DNA from: Rhododendron vialii
Taxonomy: Eukaryota > Streptophyta > Magnoliopsida > Ericales > Ericaceae
Assembly: GCF_030253575.1 (NCBI RefSeq)
Contig: NC_080563.1
Coordinates: 38,295,501 to 38,359,500 of the forward strand
Direction: 5' to 3'
Length of the DNA: 64,000 nt
Position numbers and translations under genes: made by a program. The notes beneath the pieces are model-generated. The model saw only the letters and a list, made by a program, of their open reading frames with translations, was not told where the DNA came from and made no database searches. Each line of letters begins with the position of its first letter. Position 1 is the first letter of the stretch. Below, piece after piece: positions 46,216-55,925 of this stretch.

Positions 46216-47612
46216 TGTGAATTAGAAGTCTCTCATATGCCTGAGTGCAGAATGTATTGTCCATTTAAACACGTCACAACGATGATTTTCTTCTCTTGCA
46301 TTAGAAACAGTATTTGATAAAAAGAGTAGTCAATGATTCATATTAAATTGCTTGGTTTTTGCAGTCACTAGTATGTTAATCAACGTTGACAAATGTAACT
46401 GGGGAAAAGTATTGCCAAGTCAGCTGAGATTTGAATGATTTGTTAAGTAACCCTTAACAGTAGGGTTTGTTAGCAGAACATCATTAAACCATATTGCATG
46501 AAACTTTTTTTTTTTGGATTAAACCAATAGCATGAAACTTGAAGCTAGAGAATACCATAATTTTTAGTTGCTCCTTAAAATATTGTTAGGGCAGAACAAG
46601 TTCACGCAAGAGAGTATTCATTGGTAGACTCTCAAGGAAAGAGAATTAATGTGTGAATATTCCGGATAACTAATCTTTTCAATTGATTCCTTTGCGTATT
46701 ATTAGCTTAAAAGACTGCAAACATATTGTTAATGTGTTTTGTGCAAGTTTTTGTTAGTTGCGTCAGAAAGCTCAACTTGTTTGGTAAAGTAGCTATCATT
46801 AGTTTTTGTGAAGTTATTGTTCGGATACCCTTTTTGTGCATACATATTCAACTTGAAAGATTGTGGTGTAATTTTTCGATTTCTATTTTAGCAGCTCAAA
46901 TGAGCGGCTCCATTTTTCGGGGTCCAATTAGCTGAAAAGTCAAATGAGTGATAATTCAGAATTGATTGCAAATGCCTTTAGTTAACTTAGTTAAGTAAGC
47001 TAGCTTATAATTGCCCTTTGTTCTGTTGGAAATTGATTCTTCTCAGAGTGTATGTCGAGTTAATTAACAACTTCCTAGTTCCGGGACCAATTATTACCTT
47101 ATCAGGACCATATAATTATCATTTCTTGGAGTTGCAAGTCTTCAAATTTGAAGGCAGAATTTCAGGCAAATTTGGAGGTTTGGTGAGGAAAAATCAGGAC
47201 AATTACCAAGATACCTTTTTGTTTTATGTTATTTCCTTGCATGATTGTTTGTTCACATTGTCAAAATAAAACAGGGATACAGCTCAGTTCATTTAACAGC
47301 ATCTATGAACACTCTTCAATATTTTGGCACGTCTAGGGAATTGAATGGAGCCTTAGTGTGGTAAATTTCCGCGAAATGATAGTTTGTGTTGCTTGTTCCA
47401 TTTCACGAGTTCTGATTTTAACCCTTGTTCTGTCAATAGGGTCGAGTAGGAAATTGGCGAGGAATCAAGTTGTGGTGCCTCAAACTAAAGCCACTCCCTC
47501 TATCTCGATTAAGGATGTTATTGCTGTCCTCGAAAGGGAGCCCCAGATGTCGAAGTCTACAGTGATGTATCGCTTGTATGAAAAAATGCGTGGTGATGCT
47601 GTAGCTGAATAA
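33361..47612 (+). CDS. TAF4: TFIID subunit 4 (TAF4), 15 exons, about 831 aa
   Basis: Exons: 33361-33399, 33483-33591, 41005-41450, 41569-41664, 41799-42179, 42298-42606, 43699-43829, 43933-44020, 44426-44561, 44681-44736, 44807-44863, 44972-45112, 45198-45263, 45655-45922 and 47440-47612 (TAA). All introns are GT-AG and all phases close. The product starts [20 protein letters not shown], the plant TAF4 signature. A Gln-rich region follows, then the RST domain at about 167-230 ([20 protein letters not shown] through [12 protein letters not shown]). The TAF4 histone-fold and conserved C-terminal domain comes from exons 8-15: [57 protein letters not shown] and [23 protein letters not shown]4 pairs with TAF12 within TFIID in nuclear transcription initiation; RST binds transcription-factor motifs. 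Intron 2 is 7.4 kb and packed with insertions. Confidence 0.96.
34412..36621. mobile_element. Solo LTR of a Gypsy-type retrotransposon, 2.21 kb
   Basis: It starts TGTAACACCCC and ends GGGTCTTTACA, the TG...CA pattern of an LTR, flanked by the identical 5-bp duplication atata (34407-34411 and 36622-36626). No internal region or second LTR is present, so it is a solo LTR left by recombination. Length above 2 kb and the TGTAACACC start suit chromovirus (Tekay-like) Gypsy elements; family assignment is from memory. The intact target duplication suggests moderate to young age. It is a fossil without protein-coding function. Confidence 0.85.
36631..38112 (+). mobile_element. LINE-derived element carrying only an ORF1-like frame
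   Basis: It is bounded by a 7-bp duplication atagttt (36624-36630, 38112-38118) and ends in poly(A) after attaataaattttctttgc. The uninterrupted frame 36645-37877 (410 codons) starts [20 protein letters not shown]. It contains a plant L1 ORF1-like segment ([51 protein letters not shown]), then an acidic middle and a Lys-rich stretch [23 protein letters not shown]1 binds element RNA. The N-terminal RRM expected in this ORF1 type is missing, so the copy is 5'-truncated. No reverse transcriptase lies between ORF1 and the 3' tail. Confidence 0.78.
39096..40168. repeat. Direct repeat pair flanking the inverted exon-14 copy
   Basis: The segments 39096-39332 and 39832-40168 share gattggttgtctaatgga or variants, ggaaggaagaggctg, gagtggttatttgtg, gagcttgtt and gacattcatt in the same order. 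They bracket the inverted TAF4 exon copy at 39333-39799 almost exactly. Confidence 0.7.
39333..39799 (-). pseudogene. Inverted duplicate of TAF4 exon 14 with flanking intron
   Basis: The minus strand matches 45511-45993 in order: upstream intron (ttagatacc, cacactccatg, attcaccact), acceptor catatgcag, the exon body (39669-39401) encoding [20 protein letters not shown] and [20 protein letters not shown], donor tttg|gtaagc, and about 65 bp of downstream intron (attaggcagttttt). At least one single-base loss (gaggatacaag versus gaggatgacaag) breaks the frame. It lies antisense within TAF4's own intron 2, so TAF4 splicing should skip it. The original is at 45655-45922. Confidence 0.93.
46157..46219. 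repeat. Compound (CT)n(GT)n microsatellite in TAF4 intron 14
   Basis: About 20 CT units run straight into about 10 GT units. The adjoining low-complexity frame is not a gene. Confidence 0.95.
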
Positions 47613-47830
47613 CAATTCCCGGATGCAATCGTGATTCCAGCAAGATGTGCAGCTTGAGTTCTTTAAAAGGCAAGGCTTGCTAAGATCCAATGCTAATCTG
47701 TTGTTTCCAAAGGCACATTTATAATGATTCCGTAGTTCCAGTGACGTGTTGAGCTTGAGTTCTTTAAAAAGGCTTGCTAAGATCCAATGCATTGTTGTTA
47801 CCAAAGGCACGCTCGGCAACTGTAATTTTA
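47613..47830 (+). repeat. TAF4 3' UTR with a ~95-bp tandem duplication
   Basis: Segments 47628-47728 and 47729-47820 share gcttgagttctttaaaa, aggcttgctaagatccaatg and ccaaaggcac in order. They start just after the TAF4 stop codon and so are probably transcribed as 3' UTR. Confidence 0.75.
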
Positions 47831-48282
47831 TGTATTTTTTTGTGCTTCTCCATGTGCTAGCAAGGAAGATTGCTAGTTTATGCTTGTAATGCCGATTTGC
47901 TAATATGCAAATTGAGTTCTGTATTATAAATGCAACATAATGTCTTGGGTTTTTTTTGTGTGCACTATGTATCTCTAATATCAAGTAGAGCTTTCGAGTC
48001 AGCGTGTTGTGACCACAAATCTTTTTTGTTACTTTTTCTGGACTGGCGATCTGTAATTTGAGATTGACGTTGCCATTCTTTTCAAGATTGGTCGGTATTT
48101 TGCTACCACTATTGTATGCCTTCAGGGATGCTTCCAATTTACCACCCGTCGAGCACGGAAGTTGGCCTTTAGGTGCCAAGTGGAAGGGTTGTTGCTCAAT
48201 GGATAGTTAAACTGTTGTGTTTTGCCAAAAAGATACTAATAAAATCTACTGAGATTTGGTGTGTTTTCTCCGGAGGAAAAAA

Positions 48283-48440
48283 TAACTAGAATAGCATTCT
48301 TCAAAATTTTGAACACTACCGTCTTTATAAATTACTCGTGATTGCTTGTATGATGAGGTATCACATATTTTCTTTGCAGATTGAGTAGTCTGTCATAGAA
48401 ATTTCTGGGCTTGTATCAAAAAGAGGTATATTTTCTGTTT
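48283..48440 (+). repeat. Left arm of an inverted repeat pair around the zinc-finger gene
   Basis: It matches the inverse of 53163-53365 over acgacggtaatg-like and gattgcttgtatgatgaggt, then atcacatattttctttgcag and attgagtagtctg. The two arms lie 4.7 kb apart and enclose the 49552-51397 gene. The family is unknown; the run tttctttgcag looks like a splice acceptor and could indicate a gene or element fragment. Confidence 0.75.
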
Positions 48441-48489
48441 TTTCCTGCTGCTACATGCACCAGACAGACTATTGCCTTCATTTTTACAA

Positions 48490-49185
48490 ACGTAAATGCA
48501 TTCCGTTCAATTTTACAAACGTAAATGCATTCCGAACAGGTTTAATGATTTTCATGATTTTGACACAATTAAAGTATACGATGAGTTTTACAAAATGAAC
48601 AGTTCCGACCATTAAAATGAGTTTCGCTTGTGCCCAAAATCAACAACTGCACGGTGCAGTTTCCAGCTGGGGACTGCCGAGAAGCCAACTTCATCTCTTG
48701 GTGGGAGGAGTTTCGGCAGGACGAAATGTTGAAAAAAGAAAAATCATAATGCTCTTGGAAAGGTGTTTTGTTTGATGTTTATTGCTTGAATTTATAAAAG
48801 TATACTCCAATAGTTGTACAATACGGGCCGTGTGGCATAACGAAACTGTTATTTTGCACATCTTGTTGAGAACATTAACCTTGCAAAATCACGAAAATAG
48901 GATGCCGATTAGCCTTCTAGAAAAATCTTGAAAATCAGATGCCGATAAATACCTGTTCGTAATGCATTTATGTTTGTGAGAAACAGTTCGATCTCATTCA
49001 ATCAAACCCATATATACAGGTAAATTCATTTCAAACAGGTTAATGATTTTCATGATTTCTGACAGTTGAGATTCTCAACGAGATTTACAAGACATCTCAC
49101 ACGGTTCCGATCATTCAAATGAACCTCTCACTTGTGTCCAGAAATTGCCGACTGCACAGTGCAGTCCCCCGAGAAGCCAACTCCT
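48490..49185. repeat. Complex repeat block: inverted ends and direct copies
   Basis: The sequence acaaacgtaaatgcattccg occurs twice in tandem (about 48488 and 48518). Its inverse cgtaatgcatttatgtttgt is near 48958-48978, giving an element of about 480 bp with inverted ends. A direct relative of its left part (aacaggttaatgattttcat; actgcacagtgcagtc; gagaagccaact) recurs at 49035-49185. No coding region was seen. Confidence 0.6.
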
Positions 49186-49551
49186 TCAGAGTTTTAGTTT
49201 ATTGCAATATAAGTTAACCAAATATATAGGCAAGACCTGGACGTCACTCAAATTGGAACGGTTCATGTTTCTGGGTGTTGACGGTTTCCAGAAACAAAAA
49301 AGACAAAACACCAGTCACCAGCACACAACAATAGAAGAGTTCAAACCAAAGGCAAAGGGCATATTATAGACATACTTCACCCAATTTATACTTAAGAAAT
49401 CCCTCAGGGACATATCCCATAATGATGTTTCACACAGTTGAAACTAAATCATCTCCCTAGTCTAGAACAGGCTCAATAACAACACTGGAAAAGATTCCAA
49501 CTTCAGCACATCGATAGCGGAAGGAACAACATTACAAAACCCATTATCACA

Positions 49552-51397
49552 TTAGGCCTTGAGATGGGGAAAACATGCGAAGAAGTCGGCCTTGGGGTGC
49601 TTTGCTTCAGCATGTTCCTTGCACTTCACTTCTGATGTGGTGCAAATGAATGTCTGCATGCACACCTTGCACTGCATTCAACAACTATCACTCATTAGAG
49701 ACATCGTAAATACACCAAAAAACTCAGTCAATAGTAACAAGGGCAGTTGGCCCAGCAGTTGTTTAACTACACTTATTGCAATTAGTTTATGGTTTGCGAG
49801 TTGGTCAATACCCTTTCTGATGGTTGGATGGGATCCTTCCAACATATGACCAAAAAATTCAAGCAGGAGTATTTATTTGCCTTAAAGATAGACTAATTGC
49901 TGAGAAAATCATTAATTTTTTCCTTTCCCCTTGCTGTGTGAATCCAACGGCATAAAAAAGATTCACTGTTCTCACCTAGTATGTAAAGCTGAAAACAAGT
50001 GAAGTTCTTCATATGTGATCCACCAATGCCAAGAATCCAAGATAAACAACTAAACTACTTAGAAAAATAAGGTTGCATGAGAGCATGCTCCAGAGAATAG
50101 CAGTTTTTTGCCACTTTCTGCTGGATTGACAATACAATAACTATTGATTTGACACAATACTATGCGGAAATTGAGAAGCAACAGAGACACTAGCACTGCT
50201 GCTTCTCTGTTAATTCTTGCCAGTCCCCCAAATTTCACCAAGTGGAGGCAAAAGAAAAAAATTAAGGGATTCTACTTGATCACACTGAAAAAGATGATAC
50301 GAGAATCATCCCATAGTTTCCTTTTCCCTTAAAAATCCCTCCACGAAATTATAGATCCTAAATCAGCCTCACTGGGCATAAGATGGATGCTATGCAGCCA
50401 TAATCAAACAGGCATTCTGAAAGTATCTTACTCAAACCTGCTCCAACAATATAAAAAGGTACTAATTCATCTTGATAAGGTTTATTTATGTATTTTTTGG
50501 TCCACCACTAACCCAAAAAGTCAATTGGGTTCTCAAGCCATAACCTTATTCAATGAAGTACACATGAATTTAAACAAAAGAACAATTTCATCCCACACCT
50601 TCCTTTTTTTATTTTATGTTAATCATACCACACCTTCAACTTGGTGTTTGTATCGCGTTACTTGAACTTCTTTAACTCCTATTAACTAAACCAAACCAAG
50701 CCTCAAGTCCCAATCACTTGGGTCCTGTCACACGAATTAATTTTATTGAGCTTTGTCGAGAGCATCGTAATATCAAAAAACCCTAGATCCTTTTGAACTA
50801 CTGCCCCAAAAGTCAAACTTGAGGACAAATTCCTTCCCAATTTGCAAATTTACGGACACAAATACGAAAGAAATTAGGATAAAAAACATCAAAACTGAAA
50901 TTGACTTCAATTAACCGAAGCACAGCCTAATCTATCTACATATTATGTCGTGATCAAGACAGAGAAATAAGAATAAGAGACGAATCAACCTGGATCGACA
51001 TAGCTTTCTTGTTGGTCTCAAGCTGACTCCCTGCCCACATATCAAATCATCAGATCAACATCAAAACCCCTCTAAAAACCATTAATTTTACACCTAATTA
51101 CCAAAAAAGACAAAATTTAAAGACAGTACTACAAGGAGAAACAGATGAAAAATCCAAAAGAAGACGTTTTTATACATCATCAAATCGTTCGCACAGATCA
51201 ATCGACAGATCAACGAAAATCAAATGCATCTTTAACAGAACAGAATGAACACCACAAAAAAAAAAAAAAAAAAAATCGATATTCGTGTGATTGTACGTGT
51301 ATACGGAGAAATTGTGCGTACCCTTAGCGCCGGCTTTAGACTTCTCGAGATTCTTCTCGCGAGCCATCTTGGCCTTCTGTCCGTTGCCTCCGCCCAT
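49552..51397 (-). CDS. Small zinc-finger protein, At2g23090 type (78 aa)
   Basis: Three exons on the minus strand: 51397-51322, 51030-50990 and 49671-49552 (stop TAA); 76, 41 and 120 nt, GT-AG, phases closed. The N terminus is 4F5/SERF-like (MGGGNGQKAKMAREKNLEKS, GS|QLETNKKAMS). The C-terminal half is a C2H2-like finger: Cys40 and Cys43 (CKVCMQTFIC), His59 and His64 (EHAEAKHPKADFFACFPHLK). The length equals that of the family. Its molecular role is not established; a nucleic-acid or protein-binding role is inferred from the finger. The gene is enclosed by an inverted repeat pair at 48283 and 53163. Confidence 0.93.
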
Positions 51398-51820
51398 GGC
51401 TGCTGCCGCTGCTGATTTCGAAAACCTAGATTCGATTTGTGAAATTGGAAACCCTAATTTGAGCTGCGTGCCCCCTTTTGCCTGTGTATGGGTTTGGGGG
51501 CCGAAGAATTGGGGGACGCGGTGTATATATAAATAATTCGAGCTTGGACCGTGTATTTATTTAACGCCCACCTACTTTTATTTTACTAGACTAGACTAGA
51601 CTAGAGATAGAAATATATGAGGACCAGAAATAATTTAATTGCTTCAGGACAAAATAAATATACAAGAAATAAAAAGGAAGATTAGATGAAACAAGTTATG
51701 GAGGACAGCAGCACCACGTTGGCCTTATCACTTGTTTGACTACGCCTCTATTGTGTGGGGTTCCACGTATTTATGTCGAACTACTTTGGCTCTGGTGTAT
51801 TGGGTGTGGACTTAGGGATG

Positions 51821-52000
51821 ATGCCAAGTGGGGTGCCGAGCGCTCGCATCCGGTCGTTCATCTCGGTACCAACAATTCGGGGATCTAAGCGCATACAGAT
51901 TTGAATTCGGTCAAGATCTAAATTGTTGATTCTCGACCTTTTTGTGCCGAGATGAGTGACCGAATGCCCGCTTGATACCCCACTTGGCAGAAGGGTACTC
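51821..52000. mobile_element. Foldback MITE
   Basis: The left arm (gccaagtggggtgccgagcg, then cggtcgttcatctcgg) pairs with the right arm (ccgagatgagtgaccgaatg, then taccccacttggc). The central part includes aacaattcgg and aattgttgat. It is about 180 bp and non-coding. Confidence 0.7.
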
Positions 52001-52367
52001 GGCAACGTCCCCAGGTCTGGTGTATTGTGGGGGTATTTGTTGCACTTGAATTTACTAAAGAAAAGTTGCCTACACAGTAATAATTAGAAAGAAATATATA
52101 GTATTAAAAGCAAATACATTCAACCCACAAGTCAAAAGCATAAATTATGCCAGATAAATTTACCCAAATTTTTTTAAGATAAAAAGATAATCATAAGATG
52201 CGGAATATTGAACCGAAAAGTTTGACATTTTGGACTCCTAGGTCCCTTTCCAATGCTTGTTCCCTTTCATCTCGTTTGACAAGTATGAAAAAGTGCTGGT
52301 AGTCGCTTTCATGGTTTTTTAATCACCACACTTTTTTTTTTTTACCTTATTGCATGTAAATTAGCTA

Positions 52368-52531
52368 CTCCCTCCGGAAGGATTTGTTTGTTCCCTTTTT
52401 GATTTATATTGACTGTTCAATTTCAAAATCAATAAATGAGATTATGTAAATTTTCAAATCAATGAATTAGATTTAGTTTTCTTAATAAGTTGGAAACCTA
52501 AGATTGGACAAACAAATCGAGACGGAGGGAG
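52368..52531. mobile_element. Stowaway-like MITE, 164 bp
   Basis: The ends CTCCCTCCGG and the inverse of CGGAGGGAG are the canonical Stowaway (Tc1/mariner) terminal motif, flanked by TA on both sides. The interior is AT-rich with a partial inverted repeat (ggatttgtttgtt versus gacaaacaaatc). Confidence 0.85.
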
Positions 52532-52915
52532 TATATTCTTTAATCTTTATAAGAAAATCTTTTTAATGGAGGGTACTGCGTATGGTTATTTATAGAGGTG
52601 AATCGCAACGAATCAAAAGTGTTTTGGACGGTCCGCATGTCAATGAAATTTTTTCGAAGAAGAATTTCATTTTTTCTCCGAAATAGTTTCATTTAAATCC
52701 GAACCGTTCAAAGCTGAATTGGACGGTCGAGATGTGGGGACTGCTTGAATAAGTTTATCTCGTTGTTTATCCATGGGTAAAAAAAGGGTTCACTTTTGAA
52801 TGCGCAAAACCCAAAAAGAGGTGGGTTATATGGAACAAAAAAAATGTGAAAATTAATTTCCGAACGTCTACCTTAAATAAATAGTTAAATACAAAGTTTT
52901 GGATAAATGAAATTC

Positions 52916-53165
52916 CAGCATCACACGAAACGCGTGTCAGCCTGACTTCGGGTTGGTGTTGTGCAGTCGTGCTGCGCACCTCTGAGCCGTTGAATTGTGC
53001 ATTCATTCGACGGTTCGAATCTCATCTCGACAACTAACGATTGAGAGCTGTGCACTTCACTGCACAGCACAATCCGACGGCTCGAAGGTGCGCAGCACGG
53101 TGCTGTGCATCTCATTGCACAGCACCAACCCGAAGTCAGGCTGACACGCGTTTCGTGTGATGCTG
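52916..53165. mobile_element. MITE with 43-bp terminal inverted repeats (CAGCATCACACG family), copy 1
   Basis: The left end CAGCATCACACGAAACGCG, then tgtcagcctgacttcgggtt and ggtg, is repeated without mismatch as its inverse at the right end. The interior holds gagccgttgaattgtgcatt and a diverged inner palindrome (gtgctgcgcacc; ggtgcgcagcac). Relatives are at 53380-53500 and 55685-55925. Confidence 0.88.
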
Positions 53166-53365
53166 AAAATATACCTCTTATTGATACAAGCCAGAAATTT
53201 CCCTGAGCAGACTACTCAATCTGCAAAGAAAATATGTGATACCTCATCATACAAGCAATCACAAGTAAGTTGAGTAACTTATAACGACGGTAATGTTCAA
53301 AATTTTTTTTTTTTGGTAAACTATGTTCAAATATTTGAAGTATGCCATTCTAGTTTTTTTTTTCC
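53163..53365 (-). repeat. Right arm of the inverted repeat pair around the zinc-finger gene
   Basis: The inverse matches 48283-48440; see that entry. Copy 1 of the CAGCATCACACG MITE abuts its end exactly, so the MITE probably inserted into this repeat. Confidence 0.7.
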
Positions 53366-53379
53366 GGAAATGAACGGCT

Positions 53380-53500
53380 CTCTATCATTGGTTGCCGAGA
53401 TGAGATCTGAGCCGTCGGATGCATGATTCGACGGTTCGAAGGTGTGCAGCACGGTGCTGCGCACACCATTGCACAGCACCATCCCCAATTCGTGTCAGCA
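53380..53500. mobile_element. CAGCATCACACG-family MITE, partial copy 2
   Basis: It retains tgagccgtcggatgcatgat, tcgacggttcgaaggtgtgc, agcacggtgctgcgc and a right part (gcacagcacc, cgtgtcagc) of the family but lacks a matching left end. Confidence 0.6.
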
Positions 53501-54319
53501 TAAAGACCTCCTTTAATATGCATGGCTTAGGTAAATCTTGGGCCAGGCTTTCCATTTGTTTTGGGCCGGGTTTTCCATTCGTTTTGGGATTTTCTATTGG
53601 GCCTCTCACAATGGGCTTATTAACTGGGCCAATCCATGCAAACTATTGTGTTTCTAGACTTTCTCTTTTACTCAAAAAATGAGTTAGCTATAATGCGGGT
53701 GTAAGATTTTCGATGGGGCAATGGGTAGAATTTATCACTTTTTTTTTTTCCCAATTATATTATGGGTAAGAAGGAAAAAGAGAGAGAAAGAAACGAAACG
53801 AAACTGCAGTTTATAGCTGATATATATATAGCCAGGTGCGCCCAATGCATTCTGCTTTGGTGCATTCGTCATCGCAGCAGAGTTTAACCATCAATGCGTT
53901 CTGTTCAAAACATCAGATATTGTGTTTCGTGAGAAAGTGTCCCCTGACGAACCTCTTGCTTACTCGAATTAGCTAATTTGAGAAGCGTAATTGAGAAATT
54001 TGAGCAAACTCGATTTAATTTTGATCGATTAAAGTGAAGGCCCATGAATTTCGATTCTTAATTGTATTAGTCCCTGTTATTGGACGATGGTCGGTGTTGT
54101 AAAATACCCCTATACCTTGTATAATTTATGCATGGTCCCTTTCACCACCATCCCACCACACACCAAAAAAAAAATCTGCATTCCTAAAATACCAGGATTT
54201 GAAGAAAAATTATTTGGTTCTTTTAGAGCAATGCTCAGCAATGCCCGGGGAGCCTCCCACACTATAAACTTTTGTGGAACCCACCGCAAAGTATGTGGAT
54301 TATTCTGCACAACTGTGAT

Positions 54320-54716
54320 CAGGGCCGGCCCAGGCTCAAGAGATCTGTGCCTCAGGCATCCAAAAAAATTTAAATTTTAGGGGCACTCCAATATTATTTG
54401 TAATTTAGTATATTTATTATTTGTTCGTTTTACAATACAAATGTCTTTGCTAGCTCAGTGGTAAGTTGATTTTAGTTTATGTGAAGTGTCCGAGATCGAG
54501 TCTTTTGGGCCGTTTTTTCTTTTGAAATATTATTTTTCCAAAAATAATGCTATTGTAACTGTTAGGTTTTAAAACTAAGTCAAGTAGAATTCAAGCCACC
54601 CACTTTGGCTGTTGGTGTTAATATAAAGAAACATTTCTGTCGTTTAATTCCAAAAATGCATAGGGCACCATCCCACAATTTAGCATTGAGCATCCAAATC
54701 TCTTGAGCCTGCCCTG
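54320..54716. mobile_element. hAT MITE, 397 bp, with 8-bp target duplication
   Basis: It starts CAGGGCCGGCCCAGGCTCAA and ends with the inverse of CAGGGCAGGCTCAAGAGAT. The exact 8-bp duplication actgtgat flanks both sides (54312-54319, 54717-54724). CAGGG ends and the 8-bp duplication are diagnostic of hAT. Inside, 54443-54515 looks like a tRNA promoter (tagctcagtggtaag; gagatcgagtc). Confidence 0.9.
54443..54515 (+). mobile_element. tRNA-like segment inside the hAT MITE
   Basis: The segment tttgctagctcagtggtaag resembles a tRNA 5' half with an A box. The sequence gagatcgagtctttt 50 bp later resembles a B box and T loop followed by T residues. The acceptor stem does not pair convincingly, so it is more likely a SINE head or captured tRNA-like piece than a functional tRNA. 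Confidence 0.45.
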
Positions 54717-55684
54717 ACTGTGATATGGGAGAGGTTGATAGAGTGGAAGCGTTGAACACAGTCTCTAAATTTGAGGCAAATAAAATTGCTTTAATTACAT
54801 GTTAGTCATTGTCAAGGCCATCATTGGAAGAGATTATTGAACTAATTAACGTGTTTTGAGGAAAATCTCTGAAGCAATCTGAGATTTACTTCAGCAGAAC
54901 TGAAATTATCTTTGATCCGGATTACAAGAGATAATTTGGGAAAATTCAAGTCAAGAGTATTTAATGTTGGAAGGGCCTTTACCACCATTTCAGGCCCTTT
55001 AAAGCATAAATAATGCACGTTAATTACTCCTTAGGAGCACAGATCAAAGGAAAAGCACCATTTTTTGCTTCAAGAAAAAGAAAAGGACTTATTAAAGCAC
55101 AAAATTAACTAGACTATATAAACTTCCCATTGCTTTTGTTTTTGCTAACAACAAGCATGAAAACAAGAAACCATAATCAACCCTAAGGGATTAGGTAGAG
55201 TGAAAATGAATAGTAAGTGTTTGTCTTTTTATGAGACCGCAAGTTCGAATTTCACGGAAGCCAATCATTTCAAATCTTGGGATCATTCGAGAGTTTGTCC
55301 GGTCGTTAACTTCCGAACATCGAAAATTAATCAAGCTGCGCGTAAAGTGGGCCGGACATATCTTATTTATTAGTAAAAGAAAACATAATCAGGGCTACAC
55401 GTAAGAGGGTATAGACTAGAGAGAGAGAGAGGAACATACTACTCCTAATAAAGTTGTGGCGATTAATTATTCCTTTCATTTTCGTTGCTTTTTTGTAGGG
55501 TAGTTTCAAGTCTGAAAGGGAGATGATCACATGCATCAACCCCACTGAAATTATGGCATGGCATGCCTTATACTAAAGTAACAAAACATGGTTTTAAAAT
55601 GGGATGTGATAAACTTTCCTATACTTTATCCTCCAAAATAGTACTCATTTAATACTCTCCTTGACTTCTTATCCAACCAACCAC

Positions 55685-55925
55685 TTAGGCTTTGATTGGA
55701 GAATTGGAGATGGTATTGTACAGTGGTGTGCGCAGTACCGTATTGTACACCTCTGAATCATTAGATTGGGCGTTCAACAGCGCGGATCTTATATCAGCAA
55801 TGAACGACTCTTGATCGTTAATTGCCGAGATGAGATTCGAGCCGTCAAATGCACGATCCGATGGCTTGAAAGTGGGCAGCACGGTGTTGTGCACCTCATT
55901 GCAAAACACCAACCCGAAGTTTGAA
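55685..55925. mobile_element. CAGCATCACACG-family MITE, diverged copy 3
   Basis: Shared blocks with copy 1 include gtgtgcgcagtaccgtattg, gccgagatgagattcgagcc, gggcagcacggtgttgtgca and caccaacccgaag. The terminal 20 bp of copy 1 is not preserved at either end. Confidence 0.6.

Noticed and set aside
47433-48179. Minus-strand frame of 248 codons over the TAF4 last exon and 3' UTR
   Set aside because: It overlaps a certain exon and its duplicated UTR on the opposite strand, with no domain, no splice support and no plausible start context.
54443-54515. Functional tRNA gene
   Set aside because: A-box and B-box-like motifs are present, but the acceptor and anticodon stems do not pair convincingly, and the segment lies within a hAT MITE.
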